A stretch of DNA of 64,000 nt from Cervus elaphus (GCF_910594005.1 NC_057815.1:82569552-82633551), one strand, 5' to 3'. Shown: positions 1-11,925, numbered from the stretch's first letter. Program-made: numbers and translations. The notes: generated by a model not told the origin, from the sequence alone.

Positions 1-1259
1 AACTTTCTAACAATTGTGCTATTACCTTAGTATTATAATTAGCCCCTCTTTACTTCAATTTTATTCTAGAGAAAATAAATTGAGGCAGATAATTACTAAT
101 TGGGATAGAAAAGGAACTCATAAGAGAGCAATCTGAAATTTTATAGCTTTGAGCACATTAGGTATATTTATTAAGAGAAAACCTTTTTCCCTTTCTCATC
201 AAAGCTACCCCTTAACTCTCTTCTTTATCTAAATAACTGAAACAGATGGAATCAAGTTCATTTTTTTCAATATCCATATTAAAAAAATAGAAAATCTCTT
301 CTTTCATTTATGGTTTCAGAGATAAAATTCTGAATCAGTTAAAGAAGAAGAAATATTACAACTGATACCATATTTTAAATAGAATCATAAGAGACCACTG
401 CGAATGACTGTACACCAAAAGTTTTGAAAATTTAGGAGAACATTTTATAGAATGTGAAGAAGATTCTGTAACAAGTTAAACATGAATTTGTCATAGGAAA
501 GTGATTTTGTACAAGAAGGGAAAATAAGTTAAAAGGTAAAAATACAAGAAGAAAGAATAAGAAGTGGCCTGGGGAGACAAAAAATATAGACAGGGGAAAC
601 AATAAATCAATATAGAACTTAAAAGAGAACTTACTAAAAGAGAGGACAGTAAAGAAGAAAACAAACTCCTTTCTATTTATCTGAAGTACTAAAAGCTGAC
701 AAATAAAGATACTAATATATTGAACACATTCAAAGAAAATTTTGTCTTGTGTCTAAACAAATATCCCTATTCCTTTACTGCTTTTTTAAAAGCCCAATTC
801 ATCACAACCTGCCTCACACCCTTCAACATCCACAAAGTAAATTTCATTATGTTTTAAGGTGCGTCAGGCTTTAAGTTACTCAAACTAATTTAGTTCTCTA
901 AATATCCCTAAAATCTGGCTGTGACTATAGCAGTAAAGAATTTTGATGCATTAGGGCAAAGTAGATTAATTATATAGATTTATATGTATTATTTATTCCA
1001 AGGATTAAATAAACCAAGGAAACCTAACACAAATGCTTTTTTTCTCTTACAAACATATTTAGTTCTAGTGTCACATCTGAACCTAAATACCTTGTAGTTT
1101 ACCTGGTTTTGTTTTCTTTGCATTATGTCATTGATTGCTATGTTTATCATTGTCACTGTAGTTCTTGATTTCAGAACTTCATAAAGTAAAAAAATGGATT
1201 TGTTGTGAATTACTGAACTCGTAAATGAAAATTGCATTGTTATTGATATAAGAGCTTGA
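1..1259. other. AT-rich non-genic stretch, nothing recognised
   Basis: I see no recognisable gene, young repeat or RNA gene here. The only open frame of note is about 82 codons on the minus strand (989-1237), with no recognisable domain, which is within what AT-rich DNA gives by chance. Confidence 0.6.
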
Positions 1260-1261
1260 AA

Positions 1262-1620
1262 AAATTGTCATAAGATCTAGCAGCACATAGACTCAGAATT
1301 CTTGTTTTGGAAATTGAGCTCATGTACTACAAGAACCCTAAGCCCTGGGGAGAGATCACATGGAGGGGAACTAAAATGTTTTGTTCTACAAAACAGATGA
1401 ATTCCCAGCCAACTGTCCACACCTACTGCCCTGCACTTAGAGCCCAAATAGAACTTCAGCCTTAGCCAACAGTGACTATACCTGCCTAAGAAAATTCAAG
1501 AGAAAACTGGCTAGGTGATTCTAGACAACACAGAGACTATAGAGGATAAATATAATATTATTTGTTTAAAGCCATCAAGTTTTGATGTGGTCTATTTTGC
1601 AGCAGTAGATAACTAAGCCA
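1262..1620 (+). mobile_element. MaLR-type (MLT1/MST-like) solo LTR remnant
   Basis: The 3' part carries the typical end of ERVL-MaLR LTRs: a 'TTTAAAGCCATCAAGTTTTG' block near 1566 followed by a 'GCAGTAGATAACTAA' block near 1602. Upstream text (GGGGAGAGATCACATGGAG near 1348, then a run of CCAGCC/AACTGTCC-like blocks) fits the body of the same LTR class. No internal retroviral sequence is attached, so this is a solo LTR or a fragment. The 5' edge is uncertain by tens of bases and the subfamily cannot be fixed by eye. Confidence 0.7.
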
Positions 1621-1739
1621 TATGCATTTCAGGAAATGTATCATGGCATATAAAGACTATTACCACATACCTCAGATTTAATGTATAATGTTATTAAATG
1701 TTTTTTTATGCAGTTAAAATAAACATATATTCTTCAAGT

Positions 1740-2620
1740 GTGTGGTATGCTCTGTATATGCTCCTGAAGTTAATTTAGTAAATTGTGTTAAGATCTTTTT
1801 AGCCCAGAAAGGATATTTGTTCAGAAATATTTCTATTTGTATTCATCTATGAATGATATTTTCACTTGGAATAGAATTCTGGGTAAATAGTTATTTTAGA
1901 TCAGCTTTTCAAAGATATAATCTTTTTAGTTTTGAGGATTAGTAGGCTGACTATTATGCTGTTGGTCATTCAAAAATAATGCATTTTTTTTCTAATTGTC
2001 ACCTTTAAGGCATTCTTTTTGTTTTTGATATTTAGCAATTTTACTACAGTGTGCAAAGGTTTGATTTTCTTTCTCTATATCCTAAATGGAATTTCTTATG
2101 CTTCTTGAAGATGTGACTTAATATCTTTCATACACTTTGTAAAGTTCTTAGATATTACCTTTTTGAATATCATTTATTTCCCATCTTTTTCTTCTCTGCT
2201 TCTGATGATTCTTTTTTTTTTTTTAAGTTATATATTATTGCAACATCCCATGTATCTTGGATTTTCTTTCTTCTTCTCTTTCTCTTTCCACCCTCTTTTC
2301 CCACTTCTTCTCCCTCCTCCACCTCTTTCTTTCCCTTCTTCTTCTCCTCTTCCTTTTCTTCCTCTTCTTCTCTGTGTTTCAGTCTGGATAGTGTTTAATA
2401 ACCTATTCAATTCCAGTTCAACAGTCAGCTCTTCAACTTTCCAGTATGTTCTTAAAATACATCCATGATTTTAGATTTCAGAGTATTTATCTATTCTGTT
2501 CTAAAACTCTCATTTGATATTTTAAATATATATTCTAGCAATCAAACTAAATTATCCATTCATTTTCCTTGGCATACTAATCACACTTATATTAAAGTTC
2601 ATATCCAAAATTTTAGTATT
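1740..2620 (-). mobile_element. Probable ancient L1 (L1M-type) fragment, antisense
   Basis: Phrases such as 'TTTTCACTTGGAATAGAATT' near 1860 and 'CTTATGCTTCTTGAAGATGT' near 2096 resemble an old mammalian L1-associated sequence that is common in the antisense orientation. The match is recalled, not computed, and the region is heavily diverged. The polypyrimidine tract at 2263-2374 lies inside it. It could also be unique DNA that only resembles this repeat. Confidence 0.4.
2263..2374 (+). repeat. Polypyrimidine (C/T) tract, low complexity
   Basis: About 110 bases are almost only C and T, broken by a few A residues in CCACC/CCCAC blocks. A run of 14 T lies just upstream (2212-2225). The reading frames crossing it on both strands (Phe/Leu/Pro/Ser-rich on plus, Arg/Glu/Lys/Gly-rich on minus) are low-complexity artefacts. 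Confidence 0.9.
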
Positions 2621-2924
2621 TTGGCTATCTCACAACTGTTTCTATATCATTTTTTCCCCTTACTCCTCCCTTTTAGAATGCCTAATAATATTTCACTGTG
2701 TGTCAGGCATCGTGTTGTGAAACAGAGAACATTCACCAATCCTGACTCAAATTTCTACAGCAGAGGGAGATCACCTTATTTCATAAGCAACTGAGCTGAC
2801 TGAAGGCTGCTTTTCATACATTTATTGCTTGATCTATTTCAAGTGCACTCCCTTGCAACATGCCAGGTCTTGAACTCCAACTTTACTTTTATAGGAAGGC
2901 TAAATATTCAACATTGAGAATTGA

Positions 2925-3304
2925 TGCTTTTGAACTGTGGTGCTGGAGAAGACTCTTGAGAGTCCCTTGGACTGCAAGGAGATCCAACCAGTCCATCCTA
3001 AAGGAGATCAGTCCTGGGTGTTCATTGGAAGGACTGATGCTGAAGCTGAAACTCCAATACTTTGGCCACCTGATGTGAAGAGTTGACTCATTGGAAAAGA
3101 CCCTGATGCTGGGAGGGACTGGGGACAGGAGGAGAAGGGGACGACAGAGGATGAGATGGCTGGATGGCATCACTGACTCAATGGGCATGAGTTTGTGTAA
3201 ACTCCAGGAGTTGGTGATGGACAGGGAGGCCTGGCGTGCTGTGATTCATGGGGTCGCAAAGAGTCGGACACGACTGAGCGACCGAACTGAACTGAACTGA
3301 CTGA
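2925..3304 (+). mobile_element. BovB (RTE) LINE, 5'-truncated, 3' end only
   Basis: The translated plus strand gives the C-terminal tail of the BovB ORF2 protein: IDAFELWCWRRLL, then VPWTARRSNQSILKEIS, then LDGITDSM and VAKSRTRLSD. The frame is the same before and after a TGA at 3076-3078, where related copies have an arginine CGA codon, so one CpG transition broke it. The element ends with the usual GAACTGAACTGAACTGA repeat. Only about 380 bp are present and there is no reverse transcriptase core, so the copy is dead on arrival. Confidence 0.95.
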
Positions 3305-4482
3305 AGACTGTCAAGAGCTCCAATAAACATTTCAGCTATTTTCAGCAAGAATTCTTAGCATCTGTCCCAGTGTATATTAAGATTTGGATACTAACGTAAG
3401 GAGAAAGCCAATCAATGTGTCATGTTCACCCTTTTATGCACATCTTTTCTCTCCAGGATCTTGGCTACACAGGCTTTGTCTGCTGAGGTTGCCAAGCCCA
3501 AATTTCATTTTTCTCCATGTTTCTATGAAATGGCTCAAATCTCTGCAGTTTCTCTGCATCATGTTGGTTGTCCTCTATCAGGCTTTTTAGCCTCACACTC
3601 TGTGCTGATTAAGGCCTGGAAAGGGCTCTAAAAAGAAAAATGAGGTGGATTGTTGGACTCACCTAAATACATTTTCCCTCTTTCAAGGGCATTCTCTTGG
3701 ATTCTCTTGGATGCCAAGGGGGCTTGCTGCCTTCACACATGTGTTTCCTTTTCTTTTTTGTTTTGTTTTGTATTTTTCCAGTTTTTCTTACTTTACAGCA
3801 AAACCATTGTCCAGATAAAAGATATACCAACATAGCTAAGAAAAGAAATCCTGAGGAACTCTATATTGAATTGAAGAAATTTCTCTAGATACATTTTACA
3901 AATAAATAAATAAATTTGTGTACTGAGATGTCAGCATTATTATATAAAGGAAATACATTTCCTATTATTTTTCATCAAATGATGGCCATTTATATAGCAC
4001 CTGAATGTGTTTAAAAAAATAATATATTGTTTTCTTTTTGTGGGGCAACGTTATCTGCAATTTTAACTTTTTTTTCTTGAATAGAGTTAAATGAAGGAAT
4101 TGGAGAATTTTCTAAAATGAGTCTAAGCAAAAAATCAATTTTTAATTTATTAAAACTGTGCATTTGTAGAGGGATAAACTGACTGACCAATGAACAGAAT
4201 AGAGTGCCTCTAATGGACTCGTGCACATACAGAATGTTGATGTGTGGTGGAGGTGGCATTATTCACTGGCAAAATAAAGGAACATTTAACAAATAAAGCT
4301 GGAGATATTCCCAGAACACTACCTAATTTATTAAATTTGGAACAAGAAAAACAAAGTCACAGCAGTAAATTATTCTATGGGAAGAAGTAGGATGACATAG
4401 GATTGGTTCCAATAAACAAGTATAAGTTATCTGGAATATTCTAGATCTTGGTTTCCATGGTAGATTAAAAAATTCACTTGCC
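3305..4482. other. Non-genic stretch
   Basis: No gene or clear repeat is recognised. A small (AAAT)n run lies at 3900-3914. Reading frames of 60-82 codons here show no domains and no conserved neighbours. Confidence 0.55.
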
Positions 4483-4676
4483 CGTTCATTGTGTCTGACT
4501 CTTTGCTACCCTATGGACTGTAATCCATCAGTCTCTTCTGTCCATGGCATTCTCCAGGCAAGAATACTGGAGAGGATTGTCATTTCCTCATCCAGGGGAT
4601 CTTCCGACCCAGGGATCAAAGCTGCATCTTCTGCATTGGCAGGCAGATTCTTTACCACTGGACCACTAAAGAAGCC
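4483..4676 (-). mobile_element. Bov-tA SINE
   Basis: Antisense copy: the 3' (BovB-derived) part reads from GTGTCTGACTCTTTG on the left through AGAATACTGGAGAGG to the tRNA-derived head on the right (GCAGATTCTTTACCACTGG ... GAAGCC). The tRNA-Glu-like head is degraded and is not a functional tRNA gene. No clear TSD was found. Confidence 0.93.
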
Positions 4677-6102
4677 TTATATATGTTTTGAGATTGCATA
4701 AAATGATTAAGAGTAGCCCTCATTAGAAAATCTACAATGCATTTTCCACAACTGTCAAAAGTGTATGACAACACAACCCTCTATTATTTTACTTGTAGTA
4801 AGACATAGCTTGCTGACAAGGCTGTAACTAGAGTTCTGTAGCTTCATGTGAAATCACTTCCTATAGAAAGAAATTATCTAGTGTGTCAATCTTTGCCATT
4901 TAAGAGCTGATCAAGATATCCTAGTGAACGAAATGAGACTGTCTCTCCTGTTTGTTCCACAGAAACAAACACTTCATGGAAACTTTGGAGGCTGGCACTA
5001 GGAAAAGAAATTTGGTTGCTTACCCCATGCTTCTCATAGTTAAAGATTGCTTACTATAAAACATTTACAGCTTTCCATGTGTGTACACAGACCTTTCAAT
5101 ACTCATTTTAGTTTAAAAAATGTAAAATGATCAAAACCACTAAGTTTAGGATTCCTTTCAAGTAAAATTCTACTTTTGTAGTCATCATATCATTTAGATG
5201 TATGAAGTATTAAAGCTTTTTTTGAGACATACATTTATTGAATCAAAAAAAATTTGATCAATATATTGATACTATGAACCTCAAAGTTTTAAACCAAAAT
5301 TCCTGCCAATTTTTCTAACTAGAGTAAATGGAAGTGGCTCTGTAGAGAAATCATACATGTCAGTACAGAGGCACTATTTCCTCCCTATATATCAGTATTA
5401 AATTCACGCATATTATAACATTTCATTAACCAGTCAAAAATTGGGAGGGAGAAAAGTGAGTTACATAGTCTACAAGCTGATAAAATAATATATATACACA
5501 CACATACATGCAGTCTGTAAAATATATAATTTTATAAGACAAAATATAGAATTCTGTATTACATAGGATAAAAAAAAATCTTTCTTTTTTCCTGACACAA
5601 TTCCACAATTTATTGTTGAATTTTTCAAAAGCAAGTTATGGAGCACTCCATATTAAATCATCCATTTACATTAAATATAGAGTTACCGAAAGAAATATGT
5701 GGAAGGCTTCACACACACTCATAAGAGCCTCTCAATGGATAAGTCCAGAGAAAGGACTACTGGAAAAAAGATATTATTACATGTAAGACACTTTAACTAA
5801 CATTATCCTTTGGCTATAAGGTAATTTTAAGTGGTAGATCTTAATATACTTTGGGACATTTAAAAAAAATCAGATATATTATAAAAACTGCCAAAATGTT
5901 GGATAGAAAATTTTTTAGGGCTAAAAAGACAAAAAAATCACTTAAGTACAACAATTGAATATTTCTCTATAAATTATTGGAAATTTTGCATTTATTTTTG
6001 GTTTAGAAACAATTCTAACTCCAAGTGGAATAGTGTGCTGAAATGATGAGATTATCTTTTTTTTTTTTTTCCCCAAAAGCGTTTGTTTTTAGGTTTGATG
6101 CC
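4677..6102. other. Non-genic AT-rich stretch
   Basis: No gene or named repeat is recognised. A short CA/TA run lies at 5488-5510 and a T run at 6057-6070 directly before the next SINE. Confidence 0.55.
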
Positions 6103-6416
6103 AAAGTGAAAGTCACTCAGTCATATCTGAATCTTTGCAACCTCATGGACTATACAATCCATGGCATTCTCCAGGCCAGTATACTGGAGTGGGTAGTCAG
6201 TCTTAGCCTTCTCCAGGGGATATTCCCAACCCAGGAATTGAAGCCAGGTCTCCCACATTGCAGGTGGATTTTTTACCAGCTGAGGCACAAGGGAAGCCCA
6301 AGAATACTGAAGTGGGAACCTATCCCTTCTCCAGCAGATCTTCCCAACCCAGAAATTGAACCAAGGTTTCCTTCATTGCAGGAGGATTCTTTACCAACTG
6401 AGCTATCAGGGAAGCC
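6103..6416 (-). mobile_element. Bov-tA type SINE with two tRNA-like heads
   Basis: The left part is a normal antisense Bov-tA unit ending in a tRNA-like head near 6245-6298 (TTTTTACCAGCTGAGGCAC then GGGAAGCCC). It is followed at once by a second head-plus-linker unit (AGAATACTGAAGTGGGAACC ... TTTACCAACTGAGCTATC ... GGAAGCC). The A unit plus tandem tRNA-head arrangement is a dimeric SINE form. The ATT/TTA trinucleotide run at 6426-6444 follows directly. The copy is heavily mutated, so it is fairly old. Confidence 0.9.
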
Positions 6417-6647
6417 TAGAGCACTTTATTATTATTATTATTTTTAAGAAGGGCAAAAACTCTCTGATTCTTTAGATTTCCATTGTACTTCCTAATGATT
6501 ATTTAAAGCTTTTGTGGCCCTACTTTTTCTTTAAAACTTGTCAGAAGTTAAAGCACTAGAATGATATCTATTCATTAAAATCCATGAAATTAACATTTAT
6601 TTATTCATCAGCTGTACAAATTAAACTCCCCTTTACTTGCATTCCAT

Positions 6648-6874
6648 TGCATATGTGCTAAGTCGCTTCACTCATGTCCAACTCTTCGCGACTCTATGGA
6701 ATGTAATCCACCAGGCTCCTCTCTCCATGGGATCCTCCAGACAAGAATACTGGAGTGGGTTGCCATTCCCTCCTCCAGGGGATCTTCCCAACCCAGGGAT
6801 TGAACCTATGTCTCTTATGTCTCCTGCCTACATTGACAGGTGGGTTCTTTACCACTAGCTCTACCTGGGAAGCC
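6648..6874 (-). mobile_element. Bov-tA SINE
   Basis: Antisense copy beginning GTGCTAAGTCGCTTCACTCA and ending in the tRNA-like head (GTTCTTTACCACTAGCTC ... GGGAAGCCC). There is a small duplication in the head region (TCTCTTATGTCTCCTG, near 6812). It sits 12 bp before an antisense BovB. Confidence 0.93.
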
Positions 6875-6885
6875 CTGTATACCCA

Positions 6886-7810
6886 TTCAGTTCAGTTCAG
6901 TTCAGTGACTCAGTCATGTCTGACTCTTTGCAACACCATGCACTGCAGCATGCCAGGCCTCCCTGTCCATCACCAACTCCTGGATCTTGCTCAAAATCAT
7001 GTCCATCAAGTCAGTGATACCATCCAACCATCTCATCCTCTGTTGTCCCCTTCTCCTCCAGCCTTCAGTTTCCCAGCATCAGGATCTTTTCAAATGAGTC
7101 AGTTCTTCCCATCAGGTGGCCAAAGGATTGTAGTTTCAGCTTCAGTATCAGTCCTTCCAGTGAATAATCAGGACTGACTTCCTTTAGGATTGACTGGTTG
7201 GATCTCCTTGCAGACCAAGAGACTCTCAACAGTCTTCTCCAACACCACAGTTCAAAATCATCAATTCTTCAGCACTCAGCTTTTTTATAGTCCAACTCTC
7301 ACATCCATACATGACTACAGGAAAAACGATAGCTTTGACTAGACGGACCTTTGTTGGCAAAGGAATGTTTCTGCTTTTTAATATGCTGTCTCAGTTGGTC
7401 ATAGCTTTACTTCCAAGGAGCAAGCATCTTTTAGTTTCATGACTGCAGTCACCATCTGCAGTGATTTTGGAGCCCAAGAATATAGTCTGTCACTGTTTCC
7501 ATTGTTTTCACATCTACTTGCCATGAAGTAATGGAACCAGAGGAGAAGGGGCCGACAGAGGATGAGATGGCTGGATGGCATCACCGACTCGATGGACATG
7601 AGTTTGAGTAAACTCTGGGAGTTAATGATGGACAGGGAGGCCTGGCGTGCTGTGGCAATTCATGGGGTCACAAAGAGTTGGACACAGCTGAGCCACTGAA
7701 CTGAATGGACTGAATGGGACCAGATGCCATTATCTTAGTTTTCTGAATGTTGAGTTTTAAGCCAACTTTTTCACTTTCCTCTTTCACTTTCATCAAGAGG
7801 CTCTTTTAGC
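6886..7810 (-). mobile_element. BovB LINE, antisense, split by a nested insertion
   Basis: It starts at the BovB 3' end (repeated TTCAG) and runs through the complement of the ORF2 C-terminal tail and thumb region to the complement of the 'ESEEE' stretch near 7780-7807, where it is 5'-truncated. The segment 7541-7713 is a foreign plus-strand insertion. The element resumes with GATGCCATTATCTTAG at 7724. About 750 bp belong to this element. Stops and indels break the reading frame. Confidence 0.93.
7541..7713 (+). mobile_element. Nested BovB 3'-end insertion
   Basis: A sense BovB tail (AGGAGAAGGGGCCGACAGAG ... GACACAGCTGAGCCACTGAA) interrupts the antisense BovB around it. It is bounded by ATGGAACCAG (7531-7540) and ATGGGACCAG (7714-7723), a 10-bp TSD with one mismatch. 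The second copy joins correctly to the rest of the outer element. This shows that the 173-bp piece arrived later than its host. Confidence 0.92.
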
Positions 7811-9390
7811 CTCCATTTACCTCCATTGGATTGGAAACTCCACGAATAACAATACCCTTGTGTTTTACACAAGTTTGTTATAGTGTTGGTTATAGGTTGA
7901 TTAACCTAAAGAAAGTGATGATAAAATCGCAAGGAAACAAACTCTTGTGTGTGATTCCCATTTTCACAGATCATCAAAATACTTTGGAATTTTCAGAGAA
8001 AACATTTTCTTGATTTACACATTTATATTCTTGGTCTTTATAGGTTCTGTTATATAAGGCCTTGAGTAGATTTCTAATTATAGATTTGGTGAGAGAGCTA
8101 CTGAATTATTGCAAAGTATTAAGTTTACATGCAGAAGCTGTGCAGTGAATATGATTTTACTCATGTTTGTATTTTTAAGGATAAAATGATGAAAAATACA
8201 TTTACTGAGCCCTTAACATATCACATGAGTTATTATATGGTTACATAATTAGCTTATTCAATTTCATTTCGATGAGGTTACATTTGATTAATAAAGTATA
8301 TATTCTTTTAACTATAATTTCACAGAACTTTTGGATTTTTATTTTTTCTATTCATGGATATTAAGATAATATGAATCATATTATATAATATGTATAAAAA
8401 TAAAAAGAATTCTCATATATGATATATTACTGAATATGGATATTCCAATTGTTACTATAGAATTTGAGGTAGATGTACAATTCTTTCAAGGAAACTCATT
8501 TTCTGTAACCTAAACCACTGTATTGCAGTTTTTTACCTCCAGAATATAGCAAAGTAGATGATATAAATTAAGCTAAACAATTACCAAGAAGAAAAAAAAC
8601 TCTAGTTAGTTGGTACTTCCTAGAATAGACCAGGTTGCTTTTTCTTTTCTATAATTAAATAAAAGAAATTTGATCAAATATATACATTAAGGCAATAGTT
8701 ACCCCACATAAGAAGGTTTGATTAAGTTTGTTTGGTGTATCCTGATTTCTGATAGTAACCATGTAGCAATTAAAACATCCATCTTCAGGGAAAAAACTGT
8801 TTCAAAGATCTTTTATTCCTAGGTAGGGAGTGCATGAATCACTAATTACAACACATTGCTCAGTTTTCCCCACTTATAGTACTTTCATCTTGTGAGGAGA
8901 TTAATAGCCATCCTTGAGACACCAGCTGCTTTCTATTTATCAGAGAGAAACCAGTGGCTGGCAGCTCTCCTCGAGGACTAAGGGAAGCTAACACGGGGAC
9001 TTAACTGCATGCTGGTAACTTGAGTGTGGAGACAAAACAAAGACCTCTAGGCCCTGATGAGTCCTGAACACTGTGATTGTTTTCTCCTGTTTCAGGTAGT
9101 ACACCTATCGTATCTTTGATTATATGCTGCTCATTTAATTTCTGTGTTTTTGTGCCTCACACTGGTTTTGTGAGAAACCATATTTAAGAAGTATAGAAGC
9201 TGATTTTATTGTTTTTAGCAATGTATTTTTTCTTCCCCAAAATTTCTAAATAATTCCTTTACCTCAAGATTATGCAATCTTAAAAACTGTACATCAGAGA
9301 AATAATGTCTATGTCCGACAACCAACTTCCTGCCTGAAATTTAGTCCTAATGCTGTGCTGTAATCACTTCAAAATACATTTGTTAGAAGA
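7811..9390. other. Mostly unique non-genic stretch, possible MIR trace
   Basis: No gene recognised. 8190-8270 (TTTACTGAGCCCTTAACATA and following) may be an antisense MIR remnant, but divergence is too high to be sure. 8360-8440 is AT-only with short self-complementary stretches. Confidence 0.45.
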
Positions 9391-9394
9391 AACT

Positions 9395-10030
9395 TGAGAG
9401 AAGATTCAAGGAAGATGGAGGAGTAGGAAGCAGCAGGAATCTGTCTCCTCATCTAGACAACAATTCTGCTGGCACAGTCTATCTGATATAATTATTTTAG
9501 AACTCTAGAATCTGTGGAAGGCTTGCAACTTACAAAGACTTGGACAGTGAATTGTGGTTAATTTTGGTCCATTTCAGCTCTTAACACAATAAGCTACCTA
9601 TCCACCACCCCCAGCCATCTGGCAAGCAGTTGTGTATTAGTTCCTGGAGCACGCTGCACAATAATATAGGATTTGAGATAGGTTCTCCAAATACTGATGT
9701 TCTGTTCTATGATTCCTGATTGCTGCTATTAATCGCAGAGGGGCAGACAGAGAGGGAGGCAGCCATTGTTGGTGCTAGCCCCTCCCACTCTGGAGGAATT
9801 AACTTCCAGGGGCTTTAAAGAATCAATATCCTTTTATTTCCCCTCCATTTTTTTTTTTTTTGCTTTTTGTTCTCATGGGAGTCAGCCATTAAAGACTAGA
9901 ATATTCATAAACAACTGCATATACAGGGCAAATTAGAAAGTGAATTTCCAGGGAAATATCTAAGAAGACTTGACACTCAGCACAGAAACAACAATCCAAA
10001 AAAAAAAAAAAGAAAAACAAAAACAAAAAC
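9395..10030 (+). mobile_element. Probable ancient L1 5' UTR region
   Basis: The block opening AAGATGGAGGAGTAGGAAGC at 9410 resembles the start of many old mammalian L1 5' UTRs. It is followed by GC-richer text (AGGGAGGCAGCCATTGTTGG near 9751) and ends near an A-rich stretch (9997-10030). I recall the resemblance and have not aligned it. If correct, this is an L1 5' end separated from its body, which is rarer than 3' ends. Confidence 0.45.
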
Positions 10031-10194
10031 CTGAAAAAGTGTATGGACATTCATGAGATATAATCCCCATGGCCCATGAGAACCACAAGCTAAGGGCCTT
10101 TGGAAGGAAGAATTTGCATAAGGACAAAGATTTAAGCAGATCAATCCAATACATGTATATTATATATAGATACATCTCCCAAACAGCGCTTAGA

Positions 10195-10400
10195 CAGTTT
10201 TCAGTGCCTATCCCTTAGTAAGTGCCTAGTGTGAATAATTTCCACTCTTCCACCACAACAAGGTAGGTATTTTCTCCTTTATTTCTGGAAGGAATTTGCA
10301 GCATAAAGAGATCACCAGATTTTCCCAGTAGGTAGCAAGTAAGAACAGCTGTAGAACACAACATTCAGCCTACCTGGGTGCAAAATTAATGCCTACACTC
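10195..10400 (-). mobile_element. MIR SINE, antisense
   Basis: Order of blocks fits an antisense MIR: AACAAGGTAGGTATTTTCTC near 10257, then a diverged middle, then GTAGGTAGCAAGTAAGAAC near 10328 and CAGCCTACCTGGG. Divergence is high, as expected for this mammal-wide family. Confidence 0.6.
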
Positions 10401-10783
10401 ACTCTGCTTCTAAAGTGGAAGTGAAGTTCCTTCAGCAGCATAATATACATTGTCATATTATTGGAAAATTAATTCTGAATTTGCCAGAAGAAATTAAAAA
10501 TACAGTAGACAGGAAAGGACTGGTAACCACCTTCTATAACTCAAAGATCCAAAGAATTAACCTAGGCAGAAATGACTTGGGGTTCAACCATCTCTTACAG
10601 GCATTATATAAAAATGGAATAGGAAGCTTAAAGCTAAGATTTCTAGAACACATAGATAAAAATCCAAAAGCTATTTAGTCCTCAAGCTCAATCTGGATGT
10701 TAATTATAATTTAGAAGAAGATATAAGTTTAAAAGACCTATTTTAGGCAGTGTTTTATATTATCTGCTGGACAATATGGAATG

Positions 10784-10910
10784 AGTGAGTGATAGTCACT
10801 CAGTCATGTCCAGCTCTTTGCGATCCCATGGACTGTAGCCTGTCAGCCTTCTTTTTCCATGGAATTCTCCAGGCAAAAACACTGAAGTGGGTTGCCATTT
10901 CCTTCTCCAG
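10784..10910 (-). mobile_element. Bov-A monomer SINE with perfect 13-bp TSD
   Basis: An antisense Bov-A unit without the tRNA head (GTCACTCAGTCATGTCCAGC ... GCCATTTCCTTCTCCAG). It is flanked by ACAATATGGAATG at 10771-10783 and again at 10911-10923, a perfect TSD. Boundaries are therefore precise to a base or two. The intact TSD suggests a fairly recent insertion. Confidence 0.95.
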
Positions 10911-10944
10911 ACAATATGGAATGCTACCGCCTGAAAACCAAATA

Positions 10945-11069
10945 ACATCACCGACTCAATGGACGTGAATCTGAGCAAGCCCCGTGAGATAGGGAAGGAC
11001 AGGGAAGCCTGATATGCTGCAATTCGTGGGGTCGCAAAAAGTTGTACAAGACTGAGCGGCTGAACAACA
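10945..11069 (+). mobile_element. BovB 3' end (ART2A-like) with 10-bp TSD
   Basis: A sense BovB tail (AACATCACCGACTCAATGG ... GACTGAGCGGCTGAACAAC). The flanks AAAACCAAAT occur at 10935-10944 and 11070-11079. It lies only 21 bp beyond the TSD of the preceding SINE. Confidence 0.92.
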
Positions 11070-11338
11070 AAAACCAAATCCAAAGAGAAAATATAAGAGT
11101 AACAGAGAGGAGACTTCTCTACCTTTCATTCTTTAGAGTGCATGTGTTGCATTTCTATAATACTACAACCACCTTAGAGTAACACAAGACTGAAATTATG
11201 TAGATTAATCCAGTCCTAAAAGTAACAGCTAGTTACATCACTGTATGAATTGTTATATATGGAGGGCTTGCATCAGAGACAATAAAGCGTACCCTTTATT
11301 TCATTTGTACAACTCCTGGAAATATTCAAAAACACCAT

Positions 11339-11427
11339 GGCAGATTCATGACCATGCATGGCAAAACCACTACAATATTGTAAAGTAATTAGCCTCCAAT
11401 TTAAATAAACAAATTTATTTAAAAAAT
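11339..11427 (+). mobile_element. L1 3' end fragment (ruminant type)
   Basis: Contains the typical ruminant L1 3' UTR end: GGCAAAACCACTACAATATT, then GTAAAGTAATTAGCCTCCAA and an A-rich tail. The same text occurs antisense at 47855-47890 and 56460-56490. Only the last approximately 90 bp of the element are present. Confidence 0.88.
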
Positions 11428-11925
11428 ACCATTCATGGGAAGGAATATAAAACAAGGGTAGAAATTTTTATAGATCCAGATCCTATCCATTTTATCGTTT
11501 ATTTCAGAGGGTGAGTATTTGAAATTCAATTCTACTTGATTTATCTACTATAATAATACATTCAATGTCATTTTAAATTGTGTTTGGTATTATAGAGTAG
11601 AATATGAGCTTCCTTGTCTCAGAATATTGCTATGTTGAAAGATTTTAACAATAAATATATATAGTTGTTTCTATTAAATGATTTGAGTTGATTTATTAAA
11701 AAGACATTTAAATGAAAATAAATCATATGCTATAATAAGAAGAGCATATTGACTCTGTGCTCTATGATATAAAAAAAAATCTCTGTCCCAAACTGATTCC
11801 AGACCATGTTTTCTACTAAAAAATTTGTTCTGAATATGTACCTACTAACCTTGGACCCCACTGCCTCATTGTCTTGGCAGTAGTACCCTGAGATTGGCAT
11901 CTATTGTTGCTATAGGCTAAGGGTA
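11428..11925. other. Unique AT-rich spacer
   Basis: Nothing recognised between the L1 tail and the next SINE. Confidence 0.55.

Noticed and set aside
2163..2468. Phe/Leu/Pro-rich 101-codon frame as a membrane protein
   Set aside because: It is a translation of the polypyrimidine tract. Composition alone explains its hydrophobicity.
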